Assembly: GCA_001796935.1 (NCBI GenBank)
Contig: MGNX01000088.1
Location: forward strand, 3,217-15,695
Length of the DNA stretch: 12,479 bases
Source of the DNA: Chloroflexi bacterium RBG_16_60_22
GTDB lineage: Bacteria; Chloroflexota; Dehalococcoidia; Dehalococcoidales; RBG-16-60-22
Direction: 5' to 3'
Shown here: piece after piece, positions 1 through 6,465 of the stretch
How the letters are laid out: every line of letters begins with the position of its first letter
Position numbering within the stretch: position 1 is the first letter of the stretch
The notes under the pieces: model-generated
What the model was told of the DNA's origin: nothing
Databases searched by the model: none
The model's input: only the letters and a program-made list of their open reading frames with translations
Made by a program: the position numbers and the translations under genes

Positions 1-85
1 CCGTGACCTTTTCCAGCGGTATGAACTTGCAGTAGGAGCAGCGGCAGCACATCTCCATCTCGTCACGGTAGTCGGCTAGTGCCAT
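1..85 (-). CDS. Fe-S binding protein, N-terminus only (partial)
   Basis: The first 28 codons of a gene that runs off the left edge. The peptide begins MALADYRDEMEMCCRCSYCK, with four closely spaced cysteines (CC-x-C-x2-C, residues 13-19), which is what a cluster-binding N-terminus looks like. The start ATG is set by an AAGGAGGG ribosome binding site (93-100) seven bases upstream. The FAD oxidoreductase ends 43 bases before this ATG on the same strand, so the two are very likely co-transcribed. FAD-binding subunit plus Fe-S subunit is the arrangement of glycolate/lactate oxidase-type complexes (GlcD with GlcF), and I infer electron transfer from the flavin to this protein. The rest of the gene, including any CCG or ferredoxin domain, lies outside the window. 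Confidence 0.75.
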   Translation of the reverse strand, partial: MALADYRDEMEMCCRCSYCKFIPLEKVT

Positions 86-128
86 CTCTCGTCCCTCCTT
101 AAATCGCGTCCGGACGGTGATTGCTTTC

Positions 129-1589
129 TTAAAAACAGAGCTTGCCCGGGTTCATCACGTAGTTGGGGTCGGTGATTGACTTGACCTTTTTCAGGGCGGC
201 CACGGTGGCCGCGTCCCGGTTGATAATCATGCCCGCGGTCTCCCCGTAGGGGCGGGAGAAGAAGGCGCCGGCCGCCGCCAGGTCTTTCACGGCGGCCGCG
301 GTCAGCTTTTTCACCTTCTCCACCCCGGCCGGGTCGGCGGGGTCGTAGGGGAGGTTGAACTCCACGTGGAGGTTGGTCCCCTGGACGATGGGCTGGATAT
401 AGACACCCAGGTCCGGGGCGGGATAGCCGGCGGCAGCGGCCGCCGCGTCCATGACCTCGAGCAGCGCCGGCAGCCTGTCGTAGATGGTCAGGAAGAAGAT
501 GTCCTGGCAGGCCCCCTGGCGGCGGAGCTTCCAGTAGGGCTCCCGGGAGGGTTGCCGGACGGTGTTCAGGAGGTCGGAGGCCGCCACCCGGCCGATGGCC
601 TCGACCGGCTCCAGTCCCACCCGCTGGGCGAGGGACTTCATGTCCCTGACGCTGGCGGCCACCCGCTTCTCCGGCAGGTACTCGTAGCCGGCGATGTTGA
701 AGAAGAGCACCCAGCGGGGCAGGGAGTCCTTGATGGCCCGGTGGTCCTTCGGCCGCCGCGCCATCACGGATGCGAGGTTGCTATCGTTGAGGATGAAGCA
801 CTCGTTGACCAGCCGCAGCCGGAGGAGCCAGTGCACCATCTCCGTGATTTTAGCGAGGTCGGGGGCGCCTGCCATGAAGGGCACCTCAAGGGTGGGGATT
901 AGCTCGCAGCGCACCGACGCCCAGGTGACGATGCCCATGGTGCCCTGGGAACCCTGGATGAGGCGGTACCACGAGGCGGCGCTCGGCCCGGCGGCCTCTT
1001 TCTGGGCGCCACCGGCGGCCCACTGCTCCTCAATCGAGCCCGGCCCGGCGGCGGCCCCGGTGCGGAACGTCTCGCCGTTGCCGAAGACTATCTCCACGCA
1101 CGCCAGGGGGTCGCCGATGTCCCAGTGGTACCGGGGCATGATGACCGGCTCGCGCTCCAGCAGGTGGCCGAGGACGGCCTTGGACCGGCGCGGCGCCAGG
1201 GGGAGGTTGAGGCGGAGTCCTTCCCCGGCCGCCGCCGCCGCCAGCTCCCCGTAGGTCACGCCCGGCTCGAACATGGCCACCCGGTTCATCCTGTCCACGT
1301 GGATAATCTTTTTCAGGCCGCTCATGTCCACGATGACGCTCCCGCCGAGAGCGGGGACGGTATCCCCGCGGAAGTGGGGAGGCCCCGAGCTTACCGGCAC
1401 CAGCGGCGTCCCGGTCTCGTTGGCCAGCCGGACGATTTTAGCGATGTCGCCGGCGTTTCTCGGGCGGGCCACGCAATGCGGCCGGACCGTGTTGACGAAG
1501 CTGATATCCCGGGCGTACGCGTCGAGCAGCGCCGGCGCGGTGCTGACGTTGCCGGCGCCGACGATTTTCTTCAGTCGGTCGGAAATCAT
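129..1589 (-). CDS. FAD-binding oxidoreductase, GlcD-like (PCMH-type flavin domain)
   Basis: A 486-residue flavoprotein of the vanillyl-alcohol oxidase / glycolate-oxidase-subunit-D superfamily. The FAD-binding domain is visible from about residue 36: VARPRNAGDIAKIVRLANE, then PLVPVSSGP, GGSVIVDMSGLKKI, FEPGVTYGEL, and QGSQGTMGIVTWASV near residue 215. The C-terminus DPNYVMNPGKLCF matches the family's usual ending. The glycine/asparagine-rich IGGNxATNAGG segment of canonical GlcD is absent; that place holds a divergent stretch around EREPVIMPRYHWDIGDPL. It should oxidise an organic substrate, probably a hydroxy acid or phenolic/benzylic alcohol, and pass electrons to the Fe-S protein encoded just downstream. 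The start is fixed by GGAGGT three bases before the ATG. The substrate cannot be read from the sequence. Confidence 0.88.
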   Translation of the reverse strand: MISDRLKKIVGAGNVSTAPALLDAYARDISFVNTVRPHCVARPRNAGDIAKIVRLANETGTPLVPVSSGPPHFRGDTVPALGGSVIVDMSGLKKIIHVDRMNRVAMFEPGVTYGELAAAAAGEGLRLNLPLAPRRSKAVLGHLLEREPVIMPRYHWDIGDPLACVEIVFGNGETFRTGAAAGPGSIEEQWAAGGAQKEAAGPSAASWYRLIQGSQGTMGIVTWASVRCELIPTLEVPFMAGAPDLAKITEMVHWLLRLRLVNECFILNDSNLASVMARRPKDHRAIKDSLPRWVLFFNIAGYEYLPEKRVAASVRDMKSLAQRVGLEPVEAIGRVAASDLLNTVRQPSREPYWKLRRQGACQDIFFLTIYDRLPALLEVMDAAAAAAGYPAPDLGVYIQPIVQGTNLHVEFNLPYDPADPAGVEKVKKLTAAAVKDLAAAGAFFSRPYGETAGMIINRDAATVAALKKVKSITDPNYVMNPGKLCF

Positions 1590-1632
1590 GGCGACCTCCT
1601 TTTTGGGGTTCCGGGGGCGAATAAACTGCCCT

Positions 1633-1661
1633 ATTTTAGCTTAATCGCACCACGACTTCAA
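1633..1661 (-). promoter_or_regulatory. Promoter of the FAD oxidoreductase operon
   Basis: Read on the minus strand: TTGAAG (1656-1661), a 17-base spacer, then TAAAAT (1633-1638). Transcription would start near 1626, leaving a leader of about 37 bases that includes the GGAGGT ribosome binding site. It stands back to back with the plus-strand promoter of the cupin gene. Confidence 0.6.
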
Positions 1662-1691
1662 GATAAATGCCGTGATATTCCGGGTATCGGG

Positions 1692-1722
1692 TTGAATGAA
1701 AGGTATTCGTTTGGAGTATAAT
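1692..1722 (+). promoter_or_regulatory. Promoter of the cupin / PlsY-like unit
   Basis: A perfect TATAAT -10 box (1717-1722) is preceded by TTGAAT (1692-1697) at a 19-base spacing, slightly longer than ideal. The next gene starts at 1766. A 14-bp perfect palindrome lies immediately downstream, over the expected start point. Confidence 0.55.
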
Positions 1723-1723
1723 A

Positions 1724-1737
1724 AAATATTAATATTT
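1724..1737. promoter_or_regulatory. AT-only palindrome at the cupin transcription start (candidate operator)
   Basis: AAATATTAATATTT is a perfect 14-bp dyad starting one base after the -10 box, so a bound protein would block initiation. AT-rich DNA forms such palindromes easily by chance, so the operator role is inference. Confidence 0.3.
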
Positions 1738-1765
1738 AATAACCTTACAGCGGGGTGAACGTGAA

Positions 1766-2092
1766 ATGAACAGGGAAACCTTGGCCGGGCAGGTAGCCAG
1801 CGCCGTCGGCCTGGTGGACTACCAGACAGGCTCCATCGTCAGCCGGACCATCGTCGATAAGTCGGCCGGGACGGTCACGCTGTTCGCTTTCGATAAGGGA
1901 CAGGCGCTCAGCGAGCACACGGCGCCCTACGATGCCCTGGTCCATATCCTCGACGGTGAGGCCGAGGTGACCATCTCCGGTAAACCCCTCCGGGTGAGGC
2001 CGGGGGAGATGGTGCTCATGCCGGCCCACGAGCCGCATGCCCTCAAAGCTACCGGGCGGTTCAAGATGATGCTGGTGATGGTCAAGGCTTGA
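1766..2092 (+). CDS. Small single-domain cupin protein
   Basis: A 108-residue protein made of one cupin barrel. Cupin motif 1 is recognisable at residues 45-69 (GQALSEHTAPYDALVHILDG), but only one histidine (H51) stands where most cupins have HxH, with D56 and H60 following. Motif 2 is PGEMVLMPAHEPHAL (79-93), offering H88 and H91. A metal site is therefore possible but not classical. Stand-alone cupins of this size serve as small isomerases, dioxygenases or ligand-binding proteins, and no specific reaction can be assigned. The start ATG has only a weak GGGGTG site (1752-1757), but the length fits the family. It ends 17 bases before the PlsY-like gene and is probably co-transcribed with it. 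Confidence 0.85.
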   Translation: MNRETLAGQVASAVGLVDYQTGSIVSRTIVDKSAGTVTLFAFDKGQALSEHTAPYDALVHILDGEAEVTISGKPLRVRPGEMVLMPAHEPHALKATGRFKMMLVMVKA

Positions 2093-2109
2093 AAAGGGAA
2101 TAGCCAAGA

Positions 2110-2799
2110 ATGTGGGCCGAGTTGGCGCTGGTTATCGGGGCGTATCTCCTGGGCTCCGCCCCGCATTTATCCTTCCTGGCCAGGCTGCGCCGTGTCGACC
2201 TGGACGGGGACTTCCACCGGAACCTCTGGTACCGGGCCGGCCGGCTGACGGGGGCGTTCGGGGTGGTGGGGGAGTTCGTCAAGGGCATCCTGCCGGTGCT
2301 GGTGGGCCGGTGGCTGGGCTTCGACCTGGCCTTCATCGCGGCGGCGGGGCTGGCGGCGGTATGCGGCCAGATGTGGCCGGTATTCTCACGCTTCGACGGC
2401 GAAAAGGGCAACAGCATCGCCATCGCCATGGCTTTTGCCCTGGTACCCCTGGCCGCCCTGCTGGCGATTATCCCCATGATTATTTCTATTATCGTGCGTA
2501 CGGTACCGCGTTTGAAATCCGGATACCGGGCTTCCGGGGACGGCCGTATCGTCGGCGGCGAGCACAGTCGGAGCCTGCCGGTGGGGATGGCCATCGGCTT
2601 CCTGGTGCTGCCGGTGGCCGCCGGGTGTCTCGGCGAGCCGCCGGTGATAGTCTGGAGCGGCGCCGCGCTCTTCGTCCTGATTATGATAAGGCGGCTGACC
2701 GCCGGACTGCTGACGGACGTGAGGTCGGGGCGGGATATCGGGGGTATCCTGCTCCGGCGCCTGCTCTACGACCGCGCCACGGTGGACTGGCGGCGCTAG
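2110..2799 (+). CDS. Divergent PlsY-like glycerol-3-phosphate acyltransferase family membrane protein
   Basis: A 229-residue integral membrane protein with five or six hydrophobic segments (about 3-22, 50-68, 72-91, 104-130, 157-174, 178-195). It shows the skeleton of PlsY, the acyl-phosphate:glycerol-3-phosphate acyltransferase of phospholipid synthesis: an N-terminal GSAPHLSFLARL (15-26), KGILPV (58-63), and GQMWPVFSRFDGEKG (86-100), resembling the family's GHxxPVFxxFKGGKG. Key positions differ: the SGNxGATN-type motif is replaced by residues around DFHRNLWYRAGRLTG, the histidine of GHxxP is glutamine, and GGKG is GEKG. There is also a hydrophilic loop at about 131-156. It may act on another substrate or have lost catalysis; a separate normal PlsY would be expected elsewhere. 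A purine-rich AAAGGGAA (2093-2100) precedes the ATG. It follows the cupin gene by 17 bases. Confidence 0.75.
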   Translation: MWAELALVIGAYLLGSAPHLSFLARLRRVDLDGDFHRNLWYRAGRLTGAFGVVGEFVKGILPVLVGRWLGFDLAFIAAAGLAAVCGQMWPVFSRFDGEKGNSIAIAMAFALVPLAALLAIIPMIISIIVRTVPRLKSGYRASGDGRIVGGEHSRSLPVGMAIGFLVLPVAAGCLGEPPVIVWSGAALFVLIMIRRLTAGLLTDVRSGRDIGGILLRRLLYDRATVDWRR

Positions 2800-2822
2800 G
2801 CTGAAGCTTTCGGAGAGAAGCC

Positions 2823-2845
2823 GGGGGAAAAAACCTTCTTCCCCC
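2823..2845 (+). terminator. Hairpin after the PlsY-like gene (possible terminator)
   Basis: GGGGGAA (2823-2829) and TTCCCCC (2839-2845) form a 7-bp stem with a 9-base loop, 24 bases after the stop codon. No T-run follows, so it is at best a weak intrinsic terminator or a 3'-end stabiliser. Confidence 0.35.
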
Positions 2846-2896
2846 CGCAGTTTACGGTGGCTTCGATGAGTCGTCTGTTCACGCCCTTCTTGGATG

Positions 2897-2946
2897 CGTA
2901 CCTGTAGGCACGAAGCCGCCGGTACGGTTGATTTATTGCGCAACCG
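2897..2946. repeat. Two overlapping inverted repeats upstream of the lrp-type promoter
   Basis: CGTACC (2897-2902) pairs with GGTACG (2921-2926), and CGGTTG (2925-2930) pairs with CAACCG (2941-2946). Both lie just upstream of the -35 box of the Lrp/AsnC gene. Lrp-family proteins bind multiple dyads as multimers, so these could be auxiliary sites, but six-base arms are short and the assignment is tentative. Confidence 0.3.
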
Positions 2947-2956
2947 GTAGTTGGAT

Positions 2957-2985
2957 TTGCAATTCAATGCGGAATTGCGTATAGT
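2957..2985 (+). promoter_or_regulatory. Promoter of the Lrp/AsnC-MFS unit with embedded operator-like dyad
   Basis: TTGCAA (2957-2962), exactly 17 bases, then TATAGT (2980-2985). Within it lies a perfect inverted repeat, GCAATTC (2959-2965) and GAATTGC (2972-2978), separated by six bases. The dyad overlaps the -35 and fills the spacer. That position suits autorepression by the regulator encoded downstream, though only binding data could prove it. Confidence 0.65.
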
Positions 2986-3026
2986 ATCAGCAGGCAGGCG
3001 GCTAGGCCTGCACGAGGAGGTGCGCC

Positions 3027-3494
3027 ATGCTGGACGAGCTCGGACAGAAGATTATCGGCGAGCTGCAGGAGGATGCCCGGCAGAGTTTCCGGGAGATCGG
3101 CCGCAAGCTGGAGGTATCGGAAGGGACCGTGCGCAACCGGGTCAAGGCCCTGTTGAAAAACAATATAATGAAGATTACCGCCGTCCCCAATCCCCAGCAA
3201 CTCGGGTTTAATTTCATGTGTATCATGTGCATCGAGGTCAAGGTCGGTTCCGCGGAGCGGGTCGAGCACCTGCTGATTCAGAGCCCCAACGTCTATTACC
3301 TGTGCGGCTGCACCGGCACCTATGACATCATCGGGATTTTTGTTTTTCACACTCCCCAGGAGTTCGACGAGTTCGTCAAGAGCGTCATCGCCAGTATTCC
3401 GGAAATCGTCCGGACGAGCACCTTCGTGGTGATGCATATTTCCCGGAGTCCCTGGGAGCACGGCCTGGATGTCGCCGCCCTCTGCCAGCCCTGA
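3027..3494 (+). CDS. Lrp/AsnC family transcriptional regulator
   Basis: A 155-residue protein of normal Lrp/AsnC length. Residues 1-50 form the winged helix-turn-helix (LGQKIIGELQEDARQSFREI, with SEGTVRNRVKALLKN as recognition helix), and 62-140 form the RAM/AsnC ligand-binding domain with the characteristic TGTYDIIG turn at 97-104. These proteins assemble as dimers to octamers and sense amino acids or other small metabolites. The start ATG is set by GAGGAGG (3014-3020) with six bases between. The dyad inside its own promoter suggests autoregulation, and the MFS gene starting 51 bases downstream is the likeliest other target. Four cysteines (C65, C68, C93, C95) sit in the first two strands of the RAM domain; C93 occupies a position that is often cysteine in the family. 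Confidence 0.93.
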   Translation: MLDELGQKIIGELQEDARQSFREIGRKLEVSEGTVRNRVKALLKNNIMKITAVPNPQQLGFNFMCIMCIEVKVGSAERVEHLLIQSPNVYYLCGCTGTYDIIGIFVFHTPQEFDEFVKSVIASIPEIVRTSTFVVMHISRSPWEHGLDVAALCQP

Positions 3495-3498
3495 ACGC

Positions 3499-3530
3499 GC
3501 CGCCGCGGCGGCAACGGGGACAGGTCCCCG
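3499..3530 (+). promoter_or_regulatory. Two GC-rich hairpins in the Lrp-MFS junction
   Basis: A perfect 14-bp palindrome, GCCGCCGCGGCGGC (3499-3512), is followed by CGGGGA-cagg-TCCCCG (3515-3530), a 6-bp stem with a 4-base loop. The second hairpin ends four bases before the GAGGT ribosome binding site of the MFS gene. They may attenuate transcription or limit translation of the carrier relative to the regulator; this is inference. Confidence 0.4.
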
Positions 3531-3545
3531 GAATGAGGTAACATC

Positions 3546-4865
3546 TTGCCGGAAAGAAATAGCCCGCGCCCCCATGTCTACCCCGGATGGTGGTCCGTGC
3601 TGTTCATCGGCATCATTTCCGGCCTGGGTCACGGTTTCAACACCTACGGGATATCCGTGTTTTTCAAACCAATCGCCGCCGAGCTGGAACTGAACCGGGC
3701 TTATACGGCCCTGGCCGCCGGCATCGGTCGGCTCGAAGGCGGGATTACTTCACCGCTGGTTGGCTGGCTCTCCGATAAGTTCGGGCCGCGCTGGATAACC
3801 ATCATCGGTATCGGTATCGCCGGGGCCGGCATGGTTTTCATGTACTTCATCAGCCAGGTTTGGCAATACTACGTCGCCTGGGGGGTGCTCATCGGGCTGG
3901 GGCTCAATATCGGCCTGACGGTGGCCGTGGACAAGATGATTAACGACTGGTTCATCCACCGCCGGGGGCTGGCCCAGGGTATCAAGTTCGCCCTTATCGG
4001 CGTCTTCAGCATCGTGGTGCTCCAGATAGTTACCCCGATGGTGCAGGTACAGGGGTGGCGGTTCACCAGTCTCCTCTGGGGCATTATCATGTTCGCCAGC
4101 CTGCCGCTAACCTACGCGCTGGTCAAGCCGCGGCGGCCGGAGTACTACGGCCTGCTCCCGGACGGTGCCCCGGTGGCGCGGGAAGCGGAAATGGACCGGG
4201 CGCGGATGATAGAAAGGGGCGTCAGCTACGCCTCGAGCTTTGAGGAGACGGAGTTCACCTTCCGGCAGGTCAGAAAAACCAGCGTGTACTGGCTGCTGGT
4301 AATCGGTTTCTGCGTCCACTATTTTATCGGGGGAGGGTTCAACACCCACGTTTTTCCCTTCCTGACCGATATCGGCATCAGCGAGGCTGTGGCCGGCGGC
4401 ATGATGGGGATGATGTTATTTTTCACCGTTCCCTCCCGTTTCTTCGGGGGCGTCATCGCCGACCGCATCCGGAAAGACCGGATACACCTGCTGCTGGTGG
4501 CGGCTTTCCTGCTTCAGGTCATCGGCATCGGCGCTTACCTGCTGAGCCGGAGCGCTGTATCCGTTTACATTCTGCTGGCCAGTCACGGCCTGAGCTCCGG
4601 GTCGATAACGCCGCTCATTCTCCTGATTCTGGGCCGCTACTTCGGGCGGAAGGCCTTCGGCTCGGTACTCGGGGCGATGGTCGCCTTCGGGGCGACGGTG
4701 GGTATGATCTCCCCGGTCTTTTACGGCTGGATATACGATACCTCCGGCAGCTATTTCAGCGCCTTTGTCGCCGCCCTGGGCCTGTCCCTGCTGGCGGTAG
4801 TGACGACGCTGCTGGTGCGGCCCCCCGCACCGCCGGCCGAAGATGTTGCCCGGCCCACCTGGTAA
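3546..4865 (+). CDS. MFS transporter, monocarboxylate / oxalate-formate-like group
   Basis: A 439-residue major facilitator with about twelve hydrophobic segments split by a charged central loop (about 190-245). The motif between helices 2 and 3, GWLSDKFGPRW (73-83), is the MFS A-motif, and a degenerate copy, GGVIADRIRKDR, lies in the second half. The loop text RRPEYYGLLPDG is typical of carriers related to monocarboxylate and oxalate/formate transporters, so an organic acid is the likely cargo, but the substrate is not determined. The start is TTG: an in-frame stop at 3534-3536 lies four codons upstream, no ATG occurs in frame until far inside, and GAGGT (3535-3539) is six bases away. It follows the Lrp/AsnC gene and is probably regulated by it. 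Confidence 0.92.
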   Translation: MPERNSPRPHVYPGWWSVLFIGIISGLGHGFNTYGISVFFKPIAAELELNRAYTALAAGIGRLEGGITSPLVGWLSDKFGPRWITIIGIGIAGAGMVFMYFISQVWQYYVAWGVLIGLGLNIGLTVAVDKMINDWFIHRRGLAQGIKFALIGVFSIVVLQIVTPMVQVQGWRFTSLLWGIIMFASLPLTYALVKPRRPEYYGLLPDGAPVAREAEMDRARMIERGVSYASSFEETEFTFRQVRKTSVYWLLVIGFCVHYFIGGGFNTHVFPFLTDIGISEAVAGGMMGMMLFFTVPSRFFGGVIADRIRKDRIHLLLVAAFLLQVIGIGAYLLSRSAVSVYILLASHGLSSGSITPLILLILGRYFGRKAFGSVLGAMVAFGATVGMISPVFYGWIYDTSGSYFSAFVAALGLSLLAVVTTLLVRPPAPPAEDVARPTW

Positions 4866-4867
4866 GG

Positions 4868-4958
4868 CCTTGCCCCAAATGGCATTCTGAGGAACGAAGT
4901 GACGAAAGAATCCCTGCCGCTTTAGACCCTTCGCTATGCTATGGGTGACATGGATGAA
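4868..4958 (+). repeat. Dispersed intergenic repeat, copy A
   Basis: A 91-base stretch matching 8780-8870 without gaps at 80 of 91 positions. It contains CATTCTGAGGAACGAAGTGA and, farther on, GACCCTTCGCTATGCT. Its outer dyad is decayed relative to the other copy. It starts three bases after the MFS stop codon, so it may contribute to the 3' end of that transcript. Confidence 0.75.
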
Positions 4959-5010
4959 CATTTTAGGGCGAAGCGACGTGGTAAATGAGCGGGTGCGACT
5001 CCACGCACGT

Positions 5011-5038
5011 TTGACAGCCGGAGAAAATAATATATAAT
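5011..5038 (+). promoter_or_regulatory. Consensus promoter of the PQQ-like propeller gene
   Basis: TTGACA (5011-5016), 16 bases, TATAAT (5033-5038): both hexamers match the sigma70 consensus exactly. Initiation near 5045 would leave a leader of only about 12 bases before the ATG at 5057, with no clear Shine-Dalgarno sequence. Confidence 0.75.
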
Positions 5039-5056
5039 ATAGCCTCGGGTCGCTTT

Positions 5057-6337
5057 ATGTACGAGCACAATCCGGAGCTGGAGCTCCGCCGGCAGTCCTT
5101 TCTCCGCCGCCGCCGCATCTTCAGGCTGACCTCCATCGTCATCGGCTGCCTGCTGGTTATTTTTATCTGTATTTACTTCTTCACCGATGCCGTCGTCCGG
5201 CTGTCCCCGGGGCTGGAGTCGGCGCCGGGGAGCGGGGAGTGGACCATGTTCCGCCACGACCCGGCCCGTACCGGCAGCGCCGGACCGGCCGGCCAACCGC
5301 AGGGCCGGCTGAAATGGAAGTTTACCACCGGGGCCGCCATCCATTCCTCCCCGGCGGTGGCGGACGGCGTCGTTTACTCCGGCTCCCGGGACGGCCGACT
5401 CTACGCCCTGGACGCGGCCACCGGCGCCAGGCTCTGGGAGTTCCCCACGGGCAGCTGGGTGGAGTCTTCACCGGCCGTCGTCAACGGCGTGGTCTACTTC
5501 GGGTCCAACGACGGTCTTCTCTATGCCCTCGATGCCGCCAGGGGCGACAGGCTCTGGCACTTCCCGGCGCACTTCGCGGTAAGGTCCTCCCCGGCGGTGG
5601 CCGACGGCATGGTCTTCTTCGGCGCCGATGACTGGCGTATCCACGCGCTGGATGCCGCCACGGGCACGGAGCTCTGGAGCCACGAGGTCAAAGGCACGGT
5701 GATATCATCGCCGGTAGTCGCCCGGGGCGTCGTCGCCGCCGGCTCTCTGGACGGCTTCTTTTACACCCTGGACGCCCGCTACGGCCGGGTCCGACTCGAA
5801 TTCCAAACGAAGTCGACCATTGCCGCCTCACCGGCCGCGGAAGACGGTACCGCTTACTTTGCCACCTCCAACGGGCTACTCTACGCCGTCGATATCACCG
5901 CCCGGAACTGGCCCCTGGAAAACCGCCTCAGGATTTTCTGGGAAGCGCTCTACCTCTACCGGGCGGCCCCCCGGCCCCCGCCGCCTTCCGGCTTCCTCTG
6001 GTCGGTGCGGCTGGCGCCGGGCGGCGTCTCCTCCCCGGCCCTGGTCGACGGAGTGCTCTATCTGGGCACGGGCAGCGGCGTGGCGGCGGTGGATACCGCC
6101 ACCCGGCAGGTACGGTGGGACTTCCCGACCGGCGTCCGGATGAGCTCATCGCCGGCCGTGGCGGGGAACGTTGTCTACATCGGCGGCGAGGACGGCCGGC
6201 TCTACGCCCTGGACCGGTCCACCGGGGAAAAGCTCTGGGACTACCTCACCGGGGATAAAATAACATCGTCGCCGGCCCTGGCCGGCGGGATGCTGTACGT
6301 CGGCTCCCACGACGGCACCCTGTACGCTTTCGAGTAG
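5057..6337 (+). CDS. Membrane-anchored PQQ-like beta-propeller repeat protein
   Basis: A 426-residue protein with a cytoplasmic arginine-rich start, one membrane helix at about 24-43 (IVIGCLLVIFICIYFF) and an exported propeller. WTMFRHDPARTG (62-73) is the usual opening of this family. Eight repeats follow, each with a form of SSPAVADGVVYxGSxDGxLYALDAATGxxLW: seven of about 40 residues and a final short one that ends the protein. Repeat five carries an extra segment of about 30 residues (around NRLRIFWEALYLYRAAPR and a run of prolines). Such proteins resemble BamB and quinoprotein dehydrogenase propellers; without dehydrogenase-specific residues I read it as a binding or scaffold protein outside the membrane rather than an enzyme. 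It stands alone between two repeats and has its own promoter. Confidence 0.88.
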   Translation: MYEHNPELELRRQSFLRRRRIFRLTSIVIGCLLVIFICIYFFTDAVVRLSPGLESAPGSGEWTMFRHDPARTGSAGPAGQPQGRLKWKFTTGAAIHSSPAVADGVVYSGSRDGRLYALDAATGARLWEFPTGSWVESSPAVVNGVVYFGSNDGLLYALDAARGDRLWHFPAHFAVRSSPAVADGMVFFGADDWRIHALDAATGTELWSHEVKGTVISSPVVARGVVAAGSLDGFFYTLDARYGRVRLEFQTKSTIAASPAAEDGTAYFATSNGLLYAVDITARNWPLENRLRIFWEALYLYRAAPRPPPPSGFLWSVRLAPGGVSSPALVDGVLYLGTGSGVAAVDTATRQVRWDFPTGVRMSSSPAVAGNVVYIGGEDGRLYALDRSTGEKLWDYLTGDKITSSPALAGGMLYVGSHDGTLYAFE

Positions 6338-6354
6338 CCCCCATTAATTAAACT

Positions 6355-6430
6355 GTCATTGCGAGGAGCGCAGCGACGAAGCAATCTAAAAACATTTTTC
6401 GAGATTGCTTCGCCTTCGGCTCGCAATGAC
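6355..6430. repeat. Dispersed intergenic hairpin repeat, copy C
   Basis: A two-step dyad. Outer arms GTCATTGCGAG (6355-6365) and CTCGCAATGAC (6420-6430), and inner arms CGAAGCAATCT (6377-6387) and AGATTGCTTCG (6402-6412), are both perfect 11-bp pairings. The inner loop contains AAAAA and TTTTT. It shares the 18-base core GAGGAGCGCAGCGACGAA with the repeat at 8780. It occupies the gap between the convergent propeller and UroD-like genes and could terminate transcription from both sides. Confidence 0.85.
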
Positions 6431-6465
6431 ATTACCAACCAAAACAGCAAACACCCCACCGGGAG

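Noticed and set aside
2112..2804. Plus-strand frame of 230 codons almost exactly covering the PlsY-like gene in another frame
   Set aside because: The translation is dominated by Gly, Arg, Pro and Ala, as expected of a GC-rich shadow, while the other frame has membrane helices and PlsY motifs.
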